DNA from: Drosophila persimilis
Taxonomy: Eukaryota > Arthropoda > Insecta > Diptera > Drosophilidae
Assembly (NCBI RefSeq): GCF_003286085.1
Contig: NW_020825294.1
Span: 13,910,501 to 13,974,500, forward strand
DNA: 64,000 nucleotides
Reading direction: 5' to 3'
The translations under genes and the position numbers were made by a program. A model generated the notes under the pieces. That model did not search any database. It saw only the letters and a program-made list of their open reading frames with translations, and was not told the origin of the DNA. Below, in pieces: positions 10,232-23,033 of this stretch (within the stretch, counting starts at the first letter, position 1; every line of letters starts with the position of its first letter).

Positions 10232-10864
10232 CTCTCTCTAACACACAGGTTTCATTGTCGGTTGTGCCAATTGTAAAATATGAGTTCAAGGATCTCAGAA
10301 CCTATTAGAGCCAGAGCAACCAAATTTGGTATCCACACTCCTGTGATATCGGACCTTGACCGTTTCGTGTCCAAATTTCGCCACACCCCCTTCCGCCCCC
10401 GCAAAGGACGAAAATCTGAGGCAACCACAAATCTCAGAGACTATTAAGGCTGGATTAACCAAATTTGGTACACACACTCCTCTAAGATGTCACTATAAAA
10501 CGGATATCTCAGAATTTCGCCCCACCCCCATCCGCCCCCACAAAGGACGAAAATCTGTTGCATCCACAATATTGCAGATTCGAGAAAACTAAAAACGCAG
10601 AATCATAGAGAATGACTATATCTATCCGGTTGCTGAATTTGGATCAGATCAGATCATTTTTATAGCCAAAAGGAACAAATCAATTTGCAGTGGCTACGCA
10701 GCGCCCGACGTCACGCTCAGACTGATTTTCTGTCTCTCTCGCACGCATTCTTTGTCGTGTCGTTTAGTATTAGCGGTGTCTGCCGGAGGAGAGCCATACT
10801 GACTTAGTATCGGGTATAACTGTAGAGTTGCGGTGTCCGCAGCAACTCACAACGTTCCCCCTCG
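10232..10864 (-). mobile_element. DINE-1-like element, 5' portion
   Basis: Mirror of 2026-2658, with the same two truncation points. Confidence 0.75.
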
Positions 10865-11283
10865 TTTTTGGGAATAGTTTGGTGACGAGGTTACGGATTG
10901 TGGTGGGGTAGTACGAGGAATTGTTGGGATTGGTAATTGCGGAAATAGAGGAGAGTGAATCTGTGCGGATAGCGTATCTTCCGCGTTTGTTGCGGATTAA
11001 TAAAATGGCTTCGTGGATAGCTATAATTTCGCTGGAAAGTACTGAGGAGTACTGTGGAAGTAGTCCGGATTTTATGGTTGATGTCTCACTGCAGATCCTA
11101 GCTAGTAATGCCTGCTGCTTTGGACCCGTCTGTGTATAGGAAGGTGTGTTGGTGGAGTTCGGATTTGATGGTGTGGAAGAGTTGGTGGAAGACTATTGGG
11201 GGGGTGGTGTTTTTATCGTGTTTGGATAGGGTGATGTTGGTTGATTTAAGGATGTTGTCATGTTGAATTTATTGGTGTTGGAG
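10865..11283 (-). mobile_element. I-clade LINE fragment (RNase H part only)
   Basis: Minus-strand RNase H beginning and the end of the thumb ORF, cut at 11283 by the right breakpoint of a 5.1-kb tandem duplication. The C-run before the RNase H is of the long type, while the RNase H carries the IAIHE/IRTD type, so this copy is mosaic. Confidence 0.75.
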
Positions 11284-12103
11284 AGCCAATTTATCTTCCA
11301 TTTTTGAACTCTTCGAAAAATTATTACTTCTCAGCTTCAACACTTTTGTAGTTTTCTGTTATCAGAATCACAGTACGGATTTGTAAAACGTCGGTAAATT
11401 TCGTCTAACCTCCTTGAAATTTCGTGCCCACCGTAGATTATACAAATTTATTTCGCTAATACGGATTTATATTTTCCTCCTATGTAACTGCCAGATTTGC
11501 AAAGCAATGTCAAACTGGCGCAGTTTATACTGATTTTAGTAAATTTTTTGACTCAGTTAATCACAATCTCCTCATCCACAAACTATCTCTACTAGGATTT
11601 CCGACTAAACTTCTTCTCTGGAGTAATGCGTACCTTTGCAACCGTTCTCAGCGTGTCTGCTTCCAATCTTCTCTTTCTAAACCATCTCTCTTTCTAGCCA
11701 TCTCAGTCCCTTAATATTAAACCACTTTATCAATGATCTTCCCTAAGTTTTACCTAATTCTCGAGTCCTAATGAATGCTGATGATGTCAAGCTATGTTTT
11801 TGATACAGCGATCCTGTCACCCCGTTATTTCTTCAATCGAATCTCGACGCTCTCAAAAATTGGTGTCATGACCTTCCATCGCAACAAGTCTTACCTTTTT
11901 GACTTCACAATTAATAAAATTTCCTTGGAACTCCGGTACTCCGGGGACTTAGGTATTATCTTCGTACCTAACTCATGTTTTAATTCTCATATATCCGCTA
12001 TTTCAAATAAAGCCAAAGGAGTCCTTGGCTTTATCAAAATATGGTCGAAGGAATTCTCTGAATCCTATACTAGTAAACTACTCTACGTTTCTCTTGTACA
12101 CGT
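11284..12103 (+). mobile_element. Jockey-clade LINE RT fragment (type A), second copy
   Basis: Direct repeat of 6182-7001 at an offset of 5102 bp. The thumb ORF is 11775-12140. It begins abruptly at CCAATTTATC in the middle of the I-like LINE. Confidence 0.7.
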
Positions 12104-12679
12104 TTCGTGGTCGGCTTTGCCTATCGCAAAAAGCGCCTAGATCTCAGAGACTACAAGAGCATGAGCAACTAAATTTGGTATCCACACTCCTGTGAATTTC
12201 AACCTGAACAAGTGTTTTTAAAATTTTCGCCCCACTCCTTTCCGCCCCCGCAGAGGGCTAAAATCTTTGGCATCCACAAATCGCAAAGACCATTAGAGCT
12301 AGAGCAATCAAATTTTGTCTCCATACATCTGTAGATCTAACTGTTATAAGTGTATTTCAAATTTTCGGCCCAGCCCCTTCCGCTCCACAAAAGAAGAAAA
12401 TCTGTAGCATCCTTAACATTGCAGATACGAGAAAACTAAAAACGCACAATTATAAAGAATGACTATATCTACCAGATGGCCGAAACTGGATCAGATCGGA
12501 TCATTCTTATAGCCAAAAGTAACAAATCAATTTGCAGTGGCTACGCAGCGATTGACGACATGTTCAGTCATGTTTTCTGTCTCACCCGCACTCTTTGTAG
12601 TTCAATGTAGCCATACTAACTATGTATCGGGTATAAATGTAGAGTTGCGGTCGCAGCAGCAACTCAACGTTCCCCCTCG
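12104..12679 (-). mobile_element. DINE-1-like element, second subtype
   Basis: Direct repeat of 7002-7577. Confidence 0.75.
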
Positions 12680-12955
12680 TTTTAGTCCATGGATCAAGCC
12701 AATAAAAATAAAAAATACTTACCTATTATCGAATCTTGAGTAAATACAAATGCTCCCATGAGGAAAATAAAGACTCCTACAAAATAAACTGATGACATTA
12801 TTACGACATAGGCATCAAATCCGGCTATTTTAAATTGCTCGGGAAATTCGGTTTTTGGTGGGGCTTTCGGGCAAGATAATTCACACTCACTGCACGAGCA
12901 AGCAGGTAATAAGCTCTAGAAAGAAATTATAAAATATACTAATTATATTTTTTCA
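12680..12955 (-). pseudogene. NPC1-like exon fragment, copy 3
   Basis: Exon 12723-12915 on the minus strand, with the same open frame and splice signals as copy 2. It is part of the 5.1-kb tandem duplication. Confidence 0.65.
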
Positions 12956-14981
12956 TTATTATTATATAAAGCTAATAAATAGTTAAAACTAGGTATTAAC
13001 AAGGTATAGGGCTATAGCTACTGAGGCCTTAAGCTGGCTATGGTATAATTATACACTTGAGTATGTATGAACTTGTATACATATGTACAGGGTTGGTTTT
13101 ATACGATATTGCGTTGGAGGATGTTTTATCCATGTAGTGGGCATTGGTGGATCTTGTGTGCCCTAGTCTCAGTCTGTTTACGATGACTTGGTGTCTTCTG
13201 TTAAGGTTGTTTAGGTTTTTGGAGAGAGAATGAGTGGAAGATAGATTGATAACTTTTTGGTACCAGGGGGATGTCTTAGTGAGGAGGTATGTTTGTTTCG
13301 ATAGGAGGATTTTCTTAAGGAATAGTGAGATGTCGTTAGAATTATGATTGGGGGTATATATGAGGGGTTGTTTAAAGGTAGTTTTGGCTGCGGTGTCAGC
13401 AATTTCGTTCCTTTTATGCCAATGTGACTAGGTATCCAGATAATTGTTATTTTTGGGAATAGTTTGGTGACGAGGTTACGGATTGTGGTGGGGTAGTACG
13501 AGGAATTGTTGGGATTGGTAATTGCGGAAATAGAGGAGAGTGAATCTGTGCAGATAGCGTATCTTCCGCGTTTGTTGCGGATTAATAAAATGGCTTCGTG
13601 GATAGCCATAATTTCGCTGGAAAGTACTGAGGAGTACTGTGGAAGTAGTCCGGATTTTATGGTTGATGTCTCACTGCAGATCCTAGCTAGTAATGCCTGC
13701 TGCTTTGGACCCGTCTGTGTATAGGAAGGTGTGTTGGTGGAGTTCGGATTTGATGGTGTGGAAGAGTTGGTGGAAGACTATTGGGGGGGTGGTGTTTTTA
13801 TCGTGTTTGGATAGGGCGATGTTGGTTAATTTAAGGATGTTGTCATGTTGAATTTATTGGTGTTGGAGGTTTTAATCAGGGAGAACGGTATGAGGTTGTT
13901 CTGGGAAATTTGTTTGGCTCTGTCAATATTGCTTAGCAGTCTGTGTTTTTTTAGGTTTTTTGGGAGTGGGTTTAGGGGGGTGTCTTTAGCGTGGATGAGG
14001 TTTTTGAATATTTTGCCTGTTAGAAAATCTCGCTTGTTTTCCAAGGTGTGTATGTTGGCTTCGGATAGAAGGTTGTTAGTGAATGTGGTGCGGAATGCAC
14101 CCAGGGCGGCTCTTGTTGCTGCATTAATCATAGTTTTCAGGCGGTTAAGCCGGCTTTTTGGTGCGTAACCGTATATGGGGAGGCAGAAGTCTACTCTGGA
14201 TATGATTAGCGATTTCATAATTTGTACAAGTGTTGAGGTGTGACAGTTGTATTTTAAGGACGAGAGGTGTTTGATAATGCCCAGTGACTTGGCAAGGTCT
14301 ATTTTGAGTTTATTGATGTGCGAATTCCAGTTGTATCTGGAGTTGAGTGTGAGGCCTAGTAGTCTAAGTGAGCTGTTTTGGTTGATGGATGTGTTGCCAG
14401 TAAGGAATTTTGGTTTGCAGTTATGTTTGCGACATATGTGTAGGAGTTGACTTTTGTCTTTGGAGAGGTCTGCTCCTGACAGAGTGCACCAGTTGATTAT
14501 TTGTTTTTATTGTTATTGTTGTTATTTATGAGTCGAGTATTCTGTTAAAGTGGCTTATTATTCTGATTTTAAGGTTAAAACGCACCCCGTTTTTTAACAT
14601 TCAGTAGGAGATGCGGTCGTGACCCGGGGTGTTTCCCTTCAGGGAGTACAGAGAGAGAGAATTCTATAAGGTTAATTTCCTTTTCGAATTTCTAGTGCTG
14701 ATGGAGTTGGGTATAGTTAATAGGGGCTGTGTGGGATTTGTTTGTACGGAATGTTGGGGAGAAATTACGATAATGAGCTTCTTCTGACCACGTGTGGGCG
14801 AAGGAGTTGGCTATTTCGGTTTGGTTGGTTGTGTTTGTTTGGGTGTGTGTTAAAGATATTGTGATTGTTTTTGACAGGGTAGAGTCCGCAAAGTCGTGTG
14901 CTGTTAGACCATGTTGTGGATGCATCTGAGTTAGGGTGTCTATATATCTGGTCTGTTGAGCTCGTGAGGTAGCTCAAAGGG
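12956..14981 (-). mobile_element. I-clade LINE remnant, tandem copy of 7853-9879
   Basis: Shares the premature TAA in the thumb ORF (13826-14218). It differs from its 5.1-kb partner by only a few substitutions, for example one changing S to L in the RNase H reading near 13373. Confidence 0.82.
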
Positions 14982-15333
14982 GGCCTAGCTGAGGCCACCG
15001 GACGGTTCGCGGGTTGCGGATGGCGAACGGCCTACCTCGGTAGGTCAGCCGCGAATAAGCGCGGACAGTCCCGGACAGCCAGCGGGTGTTATCTAGGTAG
15101 CAGCACTGACGATGCGCTTGTGGTGCCGCCTCAATAAGTAGCTCACACACTCCCATCCATACACGATACCTACCCACATCCCAACCCCCACACCCACCTC
15201 ACACCGGGCCGGACTAAGTGTGTTACTCGACCCGTGCCGAGAGACAGCCTGGCTGGGGGCCCGGTATAAAACTAGCCCAGTCGCTAACGGAGGGCTCAGG
15301 GACTTGGCAGCAACCTGTTCTAATGATGCCTTA
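14982..15333 (+). mobile_element. LOA-clade LINE 5' leader fragment
   Basis: Same short form as 9880-10231. The candidate structured RNA (C-G form) is at 14994-15056. Confidence 0.75.
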
Positions 15334-15966
15334 CTCTCTCTAACACACAGGTTTCATTGTCGGTTGTGCCAATTGTAAAATATGAGTTCAAGGATCTCAG
15401 AACCTATTAGAGCCAGAGCAACCAAATTTGGTATCCACACTCCTGTGATATCGGACCTTGACCGTTTCGTGTCCAAATTTCGCCACACCCCCTTCCGCCC
15501 CCGCAAAGGACGAAAATCTGAGGCAACCACAAATCTCAGAGACTATTAAGGCTAGATTAACCAAATTTGGTACACACACTCCTCTAAGATGTCACTATAA
15601 AACGGATATCTCAGAATTTCGCCCCACCCCCATCCGCCCCCACAAAGGACGAAAATCTGTTGCATCCACAATATTGCAGATTCGAGAAAACTAAAAACGC
15701 AGAATCATAGAGAATGACTATATCTATCCGGTTGCTGAATTTGGATCAGATCAGATCATTTTTATAGCCAAAAGGAACAAATCAATTTGCAGTGGCTACG
15801 CAGCGCCCGACGTCACGCTCAGACTGATTTTCTGTCTCTCTCGCACGCATTCTTTGTCGTGTCGTTTAGTATTAGCGGTGTCTGCCGGAGGAGAGCCATA
15901 CTGACTTAGTATCGGGTATAACTGTAGAGTTGCGGTGTCCGCAGCAACTCACAACGTTCCCCCTCG
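15334..15966 (-). mobile_element. DINE-1-like element, 5' portion
   Basis: Direct repeat of 10232-10864. Confidence 0.75.
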
Positions 15967-17499
15967 TTTTTGGGAATAGTTTGGTGACGAGGTTACGGAT
16001 TGTGGTGGGGTAGTACGAGGAATTGTTGGGATTGGTAATTGCGGAAATAGAGGAGAGTGAATCTGTGCGGATAGCGTATCTTCCGCGTTTGTTGCGGATT
16101 AATAAAATGGCTTCGTGGATAGCTATAATTTCGCTGGAAAGTACTGAGGAGTACTGTGGAAGTAGTCCGGATTTTATGGTTGATGTCTCACTGCAGATCC
16201 TAGCTAGTAATGCCTGCTGCTTTGGACCCGTCTGTGTATAGGAAGGTGTGTTGGTGGAGTTCGGATTTGATGGTGTGGAAGAGTTGGTGGAAGACTATTG
16301 GGGTGGTGGTGTTTTTATCGTGTTTGGATAGGGTGATGTTGGTTGATTTAAGGATGTTGTCATGTTGAATTTATTGGTGTTGGAGGTTTTAATCAGGGAG
16401 AACGGTATGAGGTTGTTCTGGGAAATTTGTTTGGCTCTGTCAATATTGCTTAGCAGTCTGTGTTTTTTTAGGTTTTTTGGGAGTGGGTTTAGGGGGGTGT
16501 CTTTAGCGTGGATGAGGTTTTTGAATATTTTGCCTTTTAGAAAATCTCGCTTGTTTTCCAAGGTGTGTATGTTGGCTTCGGATAGAATGTTGTTAGTGAA
16601 TGTGGTGCGGAATGCACCCAGGGCGGCTCTTGTTGCTGCATTAATCATAGTTTTCAGGCGGTTAAGCCGGCTTTTTGGTGCGTAACCGTATATGGGGAGG
16701 CAGAAGTCTACTCTGGATATGATTAGCGATTTCATAATTTGTACAAGTGTTGAGGTGTGACAGTTGTATTTTAAGGACGAGAGGTGTTTGATAATGCCCA
16801 GTGACTTGGCAAGGTCTATTTTGAGTTTATTGATGTGCGAATTCCAGTTGTATCTGGAGTTGAGTGTGAGGCCTAGTAGTCTAAGTGAGCTGTTTTGGTT
16901 GATGGATGTGTTGCCAGTAAGGAATTTTGGTTTGCAGTTATGTTTGCGACATATGTGTAGGAGTTGACTTTTGTCTTTGGAGAGGTCTGCTCCTGACAGA
17001 GTGCACCAGTTGATTATTTGTTTTTATTGTTATTGTTGTTATTTATGAGTCGAGTATTCTGTTAAAGTGGCTTATTATTCTGATTTTAAGGTTAAAACGC
17101 ACCCCGTTTTTTAACATTCAGTAGGAGATGCGGTCGTGACCCGGTGTGTTTCCCTTCAGGGAGTACAGAGAGAGAGAATTCTATAAGGTTAATTTCCTTT
17201 TCGAATTTCTAGTGCTGATGGAGTCGGGTATAGTTAATAGGGGCTGTGTGGGATTTGTTTGTACGGAATGTTGGGGAGAAATTACGATAATGAGCTTCTT
17301 CTGACCACGTGTGGGCGAAGGAGTTGGCTATTTCGGTTTGGTTGGTTGTGTTTGTTTGGGTGTGTGTTAAAGATATTGTGATTGTTTTTGACAGGGTAGA
17401 GTCCGCAAAGTCGTGTGCTGTTAGACCATGTTGTGGATGCATCTGAGTTAGGGTGTCTATATATCTGGTCTGATGAGCTCGTGAGGTAGCTCAAAGGGG
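15967..17499 (-). mobile_element. I-clade LINE remnant, truncated in RNase H
   Basis: Type NNILSE/LKGKIF with a 146-codon thumb ORF at 16295-16735. RNase H starts directly against DINE-1. The endonuclease-RT linker (17209-17442) abuts the LOA leader head to head. Confidence 0.8.
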
Positions 17500-17510
17500 G
17501 CCTAGCTGAG

Positions 17511-17573
17511 GTCACCGGACGGTTCGCGGGTTGCGGATGACGAACGGCCTACCTCGGTAGGTCAGCCGCGAAT
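17511..17573 (+). ncRNA. Candidate structured RNA of LOA 5' leader (U-A variant)
   Basis: U-A form, on the longest plus-strand LOA copy. If processing occurs at the first base of P1, the element would start at 17511. Confidence 0.35.
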
Positions 17574-18626
17574 AAGCGCGCATCCCTCACGGGAGAGTAC
17601 CGAAATAAGCAGTCCCGGACAGCCAGCGGGTGTTATCTAGGTAGCAGCACTGACGATGCGCTTGTGGTGCCGCCTCAATAAGTAGCTCACACACTCCCAT
17701 CCATACACGATACCTACCCACATCCCAACCCCCACACCCACCTCACACCGGGCCGGACTAAGTGTGTTACTCGACCCGTGCCGAGAGACAGCCTGGCTGG
17801 GGGCCCGGTATAAAACTAGCCCAGTCGCTAACGGAGGGCTCAGGGACTTGGCAGCAACCTGTTCTAATGATGCCTTACTCGGACAACGTGGATCTCTGCC
17901 CGGGCTGACCCCTCCCTTTCTCTGCATCTCGTGGGAACAAGATGTACAACAACAAAAGTAAAAACCAAAAAAACATTAAAAAAAACAAATGAGTGCGGCG
18001 CTCCCCTAATGCCCACCGGGAGCAATCCCAAGCACGGAACGGTAGCGGCCTAAAGGCCTGGCCCAACCTGATCTACAGCAGGGAATACCTGTAAGGTGGA
18101 AGGGGCCTGTGCGAACCCGAGGGGGTCCCATCCCGAATCCGAGTGGGTGGCAAGGTAACTCCCGAAGCTGACACTATGGAAGGAAAGCTAAGCAATACTG
18201 CGGCTGCCCGACCTTCTGGTAAAGCGGAGGGGGTTGACTTGCCGTCGACAAGCGCCCAAGCCAAACGATACACCTATGCCGAAAAGAGGAGTACAGGGCA
18301 CATACTCCGTCGGCAACACGCCAGCAGTGAAGCCAGCCCATAAGCCGACTGTCTGAAGAAGGTGGAACGGGAGAGGAAAGAGGGAAGAATCCCAAGGAGT
18401 CAGTGGAAGTGGGTGGAAGCGGCACTGGCCGACCGCTGCTTCGGCCTCCTAAACAAAGACCCAGGACCACCGCCAGTTTGCAAGGACATGGGGTGGTTCC
18501 AGGGCAACGTCAAGATAATTGCCTGAATTTGGGTGCCGGCTACCTTCAAGGAGCTAGAACGCATCCTCAAGATGTTGCAAAGATGCAACCCAGGACTACC
18601 GGAAGGTAAAATTCGTACCTGCATAC

Positions 18627-19511
18627 TTGCGAGAAAGCGATAATTATAGCGATGGCGATAACACGACGGCAAGCCTAGAGCTAAACGGGAATCATCTCAA
18701 GCTGGTGGCGTCCTATATGGCCCACGAGGAGGATGATCCTCCCAACGACCTTGTTCGCAAAATAGCCAGCGACAGCGAAAGGACGGACAAAGACCTACTT
18801 ATAGGCTGCGATGCTAACGCCCACCACACCCAAAGGGGGAGCAAGGACACGAATGTAAGGGGTGAGTCACTGTTCAGCTTCATCCTGACCTCAAATTTAT
18901 TCATTTGCAATCGGGGCAACGACCCCACGTTTATAATTAAAAAGCGGCAGGAGGTCATTGGCCTCACGTTAGTGTCAAACAAAATGCTAAACACAATCAA
19001 GAACTGGAAAGTCCTAGGAGACTACTCCTTCTCAGACCACAAGTATATCGAGACGATATTATCCTTCGAGATCCCCAAACCCACCAACTATGTCAACCCC
19101 AGAAAAGCCAACTGGGAAAAATATAGCACAACCCTGGAGAAACTACTCCCTCCTAACGCCCCTAATTGCCCGAACACGGAAGACAGCCTAAACCGTCTCG
19201 TGAACAGGTTTACGGATGCGTGCAACAAAGCCTTCAAGGCAGCATGCCCTTCTACCAGACCAAGGGGGAAAAAGAAACCCCCCTGGTGGTCTAAGCAACT
19301 AGACACCCTTTGTATAACTTGTAGGACTCTATTCAATAAAGCCACAAGAGCTAAGGAGGATATTCACTGGGCAGACTATAAAACCAGTCTATACAAAAAG
19401 GAAAGAGGAAGGCTAAAAGAGCCTCCTGGTAAAAATGTTGCTCCGAAATCGAGAAAACTTCGGAGGCCGCAAGACTCCGGAAAGTTCTCTCAGAAACTAT
19501 CCCTTCGGTAG
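18627..19511 (+). pseudogene. LOA-clade endonuclease domain, N-terminally deleted
   Basis: Open frame of 294 codons. Asp-containing GCDANAHH and Asn-Arg-Gly NVRGESL lie at about residues 59-90, and FSDHKY at about residue 135. These are the central and C-terminal catalytic motifs of the apurinic-type nuclease that nicks the target DNA. The early Glu-containing motif is absent. After about residue 260 the mirror copy leaves the frame (KKEEG), so the last 30 residues here are of doubtful origin. Confidence 0.7.
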
Positions 19512-20474
19512 GTTACCTCAAAAAGAATGATGGTACGTGGACCAACTCCAGTGAGGAGTCCCTACACATTCTGCTCGACACGCACTTTCCCGGAAGCACA
19601 GCCACCGAGCCGACGTACCTCCTAGGAGAGCGATCGGTAGAATCGATGGTCCATATTCTTACAAAACGGGACATAAGTTGGGCAGTAAACAGCTTAAACC
19701 CGTTTAAATCGCCAGGCCCGGACCAGGTAATCCCGGCCCAACTTTAGAAGGCCGGGGATACGGCCATCAACTGGCTACATAGTATCTTCAGGAAGATACT
19801 GGCGGTATGCACAATACCGCAAGCATGGCTTAAGGCTAGGATAGTTTTCATCCCTAAAGCAGGCAAGCCTCACACTCAACCCCGAAAGACTTTAGACCAA
19901 TCAGTTTATCGTTTTTCCCACTCAAAACCTTTGAGAGACTTATCGGGTTACAACTACGGACAACCATAAGTCCCCAGCTGTACTCAAGTGCGCAGCATGC
20001 CTACCGGAAAGGAAAATCCTTGATTCCCCCAACACTATGTGGTGAAGCGCTAGTTTTTAGCAACAACGCCAAGTATCTTGGCCTAATCCTCGATAGAAAG
20101 CTCGACTGGAAATTGAGCATAGAGGATAGAGTAAAGAAGGCCACAGTGGCCTTCTATACTTGCAGGAAAGCCATCGGACTAAAATGGGGAATGACCCCCT
20201 ATATAGTTCGGTGGCTTTACACCGCCATTATACGACCGATCATGCTCTATGGAGTGGTGGTATGGTGGCCAGCCTTAGACAAAAGGGCATGCCTCAATAA
20301 ACTCAACAGAGTTCAACGCATGGCAGAGCTATGCATAACTGGCGGGCTACGCACTACTCCAGGGGAAGCCCTGGATACTGTGCTGGACTTCCTCCCCATA
20401 GATCTCATGGGAAAGAGGGCAACACTTTCCGCACTCAGAATGAGAGAAGCCAGACTGTGGAAAGTGTCATCGAT

Positions 20475-21200
20475 CTAATGGCTCTAGTAACTGCAGAGCA
20501 CTGTGCTCTGCTGAGTTTATACAGCTCTGCTGAGCGCTTCTTCGATCGATATGGCCATATCAATCTTGAGACTTTACAGGAAACGGTTTGCTGCCATCTC
20601 CTATTGGCATTTTGCTCGAACAATTCGTGCGTTAGGAGCCTGCACGTAGCCAAGGGCATCGCTACTTGCTCCCTCTCCGATAGGAGAGGAATCGTAGTAC
20701 CCTGCCTGGCTAGCTCGTCGGCGGCGTCATTCCCCTCGATGTCCCTGTGGCCGGGGACCCATATAAGGAAGAGATCTAACTGCTCTGCGATCTCATGCAG
20801 AGACCTGCGGCAGTCATTTACAGTCGCTGAGTTCGACGATATTGAGCCTAGAGCTTTGATAGCTGCTTGGCTGTCCGAGAAGACGCACACTAAGTGCGTA
20901 TCTAGAAGTAGTTTGGAGACGATCGAAATGGCCTCCTTGATGGCTTCAACCTCCGCTTGGAACACACTACAGTGATCCGGGAGCCTGAAGCAATGACTGA
21001 TGTTCAGCTCGCTGCAGTAGACTCCGCCTCCCACGCGGCCGTCTAGCTTTGAGCCATCAGTGTAGAAGTGGACCGCATTTGCAGGCCCTGGTTCGCCCAT
21101 CTCCCAGTCCTCCCTAGATGGGATTGATACCTGGAAGGGCGTCGAGAGGTGATCACTAGGAATACAATAATCTGTCCTCTCTGGTAATTGTGGGAGTCTC
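20475..21200 (-). pseudogene. LOA-clade RNase H domain
   Basis: Within the open frame 20435-21364 (minus). Motifs in order: HFYTDGSKLDG (first Asp), FQAEVEAIKEA (Glu), VFSDSQAAIKA (second Asp) and WVPGHRDIEGNDAADELA (His and last Asp). All catalytic residues of RNase HI are visible. The first ~50 codons of this frame are a frameshifted thumb segment, and the last ~10 come from the opposite LOA copy across the inversion junction. Confidence 0.8.
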
Positions 21201-22244
21201 ATCAGCATACCCGAGTCCCAACCGCTGACACTTTCCACAGTCTGGCTTCTCTCATTCTGAGTGCGGAAAGTGTTGCCCTCTTTCCCATGAGATCTATGGG
21301 GAGGAAGTCCAGCACAGTATCCAGGGCTTCCCCTGGAGTAGTGCGTAGCCCGCCAGTTATGCATAGCTCTGCCATGCGTTGAACTCTGTTGAGTTTATTG
21401 AGGCATGTCCTTTTGTCTAAGGCTGGCCACCATACCACCACTCCATAGAGCATGATCGGTCGTATAATGGCGGTGTAAAGCCACCGAACTATATAGGGGG
21501 TCATTCCCCATTTTAGTCCGATGGCTTTCCTGCAAGTATAGAAGGCCACTGTGGCCTTCTTTACTCTATCCTCTATGCTCAATTTCCAGTCGAGCTTTCT
21601 ATCGAGGATTAGGCCAAGATACTTGGCGTTGTTGCTAAAAACTAGCGCTTCACCACATAGTGTTGGGGGAATCAAGGATTTTCCTTTCCGGTAGGCATGC
21701 TGCGCACTTGAGTACAGCTGGGGACTTATGGTTGTCCGTAGTTGTAACCCGATAAGTCTCTCAAAGGTTTTGAGTGGGAAAAACGATAAACTGATTGGTC
21801 TAAAGTCTTTCGGGGTTGAGTGTGAGGCTTGCCTGCTTTAGGGATGAAAACTATACCGCCAGTATCTTCCTGAAGATACTATGTAGCCAGTTGATGGCCG
21901 TATCCCCGGCCTTCTAAAGTTGGGCCGGGATTACCTGGTCCGGGCCTGGCGATTTAAACGGGTTGAAGCTGTTTACTGCCCAATTTATGTCCCGTTTTGT
22001 AAGAATATGGACCATCGATTCTACCGATCGCTCTCCTAGGAGGTACGTCGGCTCGGTGGCTGTGCATCCGGGAAAGTGCGTGTCGAGCAGAATGTGTAGG
22101 GACTCCTCACTGGAGTTGGTCCACGTACCATCATTCTTTTTGAGGTAACCTACCGAAGGGATAGTTTCTGAGAGAACTTTCCGGAGTCTTGCGGCCTCCG
22201 AAGTTTTCTCGATTTCGGAGCAACATTTTTACCAGGAGGCTCTT

Positions 22245-23033
22245 TTAGCCTTCCTCTTTCTTTTTGTATAGACTTGTTTTATAGTCTGCCCAGTGAATAT
22301 CCTCCTTAGCTCTTGTGGCTTTATTGAATAGAGTCCTACAAGTTATACAAAGGGTGTCTAGTTGCTTAGACCACCAGGGGGGTTTCTTTTTCCCCCTTGG
22401 TCTGGTAGAAGGGCATGCTGCCTTGAAGGCTTTGTTGCACGCATCCGTAAACCTGTTCACGAGACGGTTTAGGCTGTCTTCCGTGTTCGGGCAATTAGGG
22501 GCGTTAGGAGGGAGTAGTTTCTCCAGGGTTGTGCTATATTTTTCCCAGTTGGCTTTTCTGGGGTTGACATAGTTGGTGGGTTTGGGGATCTCGAAGGATA
22601 ATATCGTCTCGATATACTTGTGGTCTGAGAAGGAGTAGTCTCCTAGGACTTTCCAGTTCTTGATTGTGTTTAGCATTTTGTTTGACACTAACGTGAGGTC
22701 AATGACCTCCTGCCGCTTTTTAATTATAAACGTGGGGTCGTTGCCCCGATTGCAAATGAATAAATTTGAGGTCAGGATGAAGCTGAACAGTGACTCACCC
22801 CTTACATTCGTGTCCTTGCTCCCCCTTTGGGTGTGGTGGGCGTTAGCATCGCAGCCTATAAGTAGGTCTTTGTCCGTCCTTTCGCTGTCGCTGGCTATTT
22901 TGCGAACAAGGTCGTTGGGAGGATCATCCTCCTCGTGGGCCATATAGGACGCCACCAGCTTGAGATGATTCCCGTTTAGCTCTAGGCTTGCCGTCGTGTT
23001 ATCGCCATCGCTATAATTATCGCTTTCTCGCAA
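22245..23033 (-). pseudogene. LOA-clade endonuclease domain, mirror copy
   Basis: 262 codons, nearly identical to 18627-19511. One difference is EVIDLTL here against EVIGLTL; the D form matches the usual endonuclease pattern. Confidence 0.7.

Larger units (their letters stand above)
1606..11283. repeat. Inverted repeat 1, 4.2-kb arms
   Basis: Arms 1606-5848 and 7042-11283 pair at a constant coordinate sum of 12889-12890. The spacer is 5849-7041. Confidence 0.9.
6182..16385. repeat. 5102-bp tandem duplication
   Basis: 6182-11283 repeats directly as 11284-16385. Every shared ORF is offset by exactly 5102. The join at 11283/11284 fuses I-like LINE to Jockey-like LINE. Confidence 0.92.
17500..20470 (+). 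mobile_element. LOA-clade LINE, long but internally deleted (left of pair)
   Basis: Structured leader 17511-17880, then an AT-rich stretch and ORF1 remains (18143-18620; stops at about 18343 and 18524). The endonuclease ORF is 18627-19511, with the LLIGCDANAHH and SDHKYI motifs of APE-type endonucleases but without its N-terminal part: ORF1 and endonuclease appear fused by a deletion near 18620. The RT start (SPGPDQVIPAQ near 19710, then a stop near 19746) and SPQLYSSAQHAYRKGKS (near 19975-20020) jump directly to the thumb ORF 20020-20478. The RT palm with its YADD box is missing. The copy ends at an inverted junction at about 20470. Confidence 0.82.
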
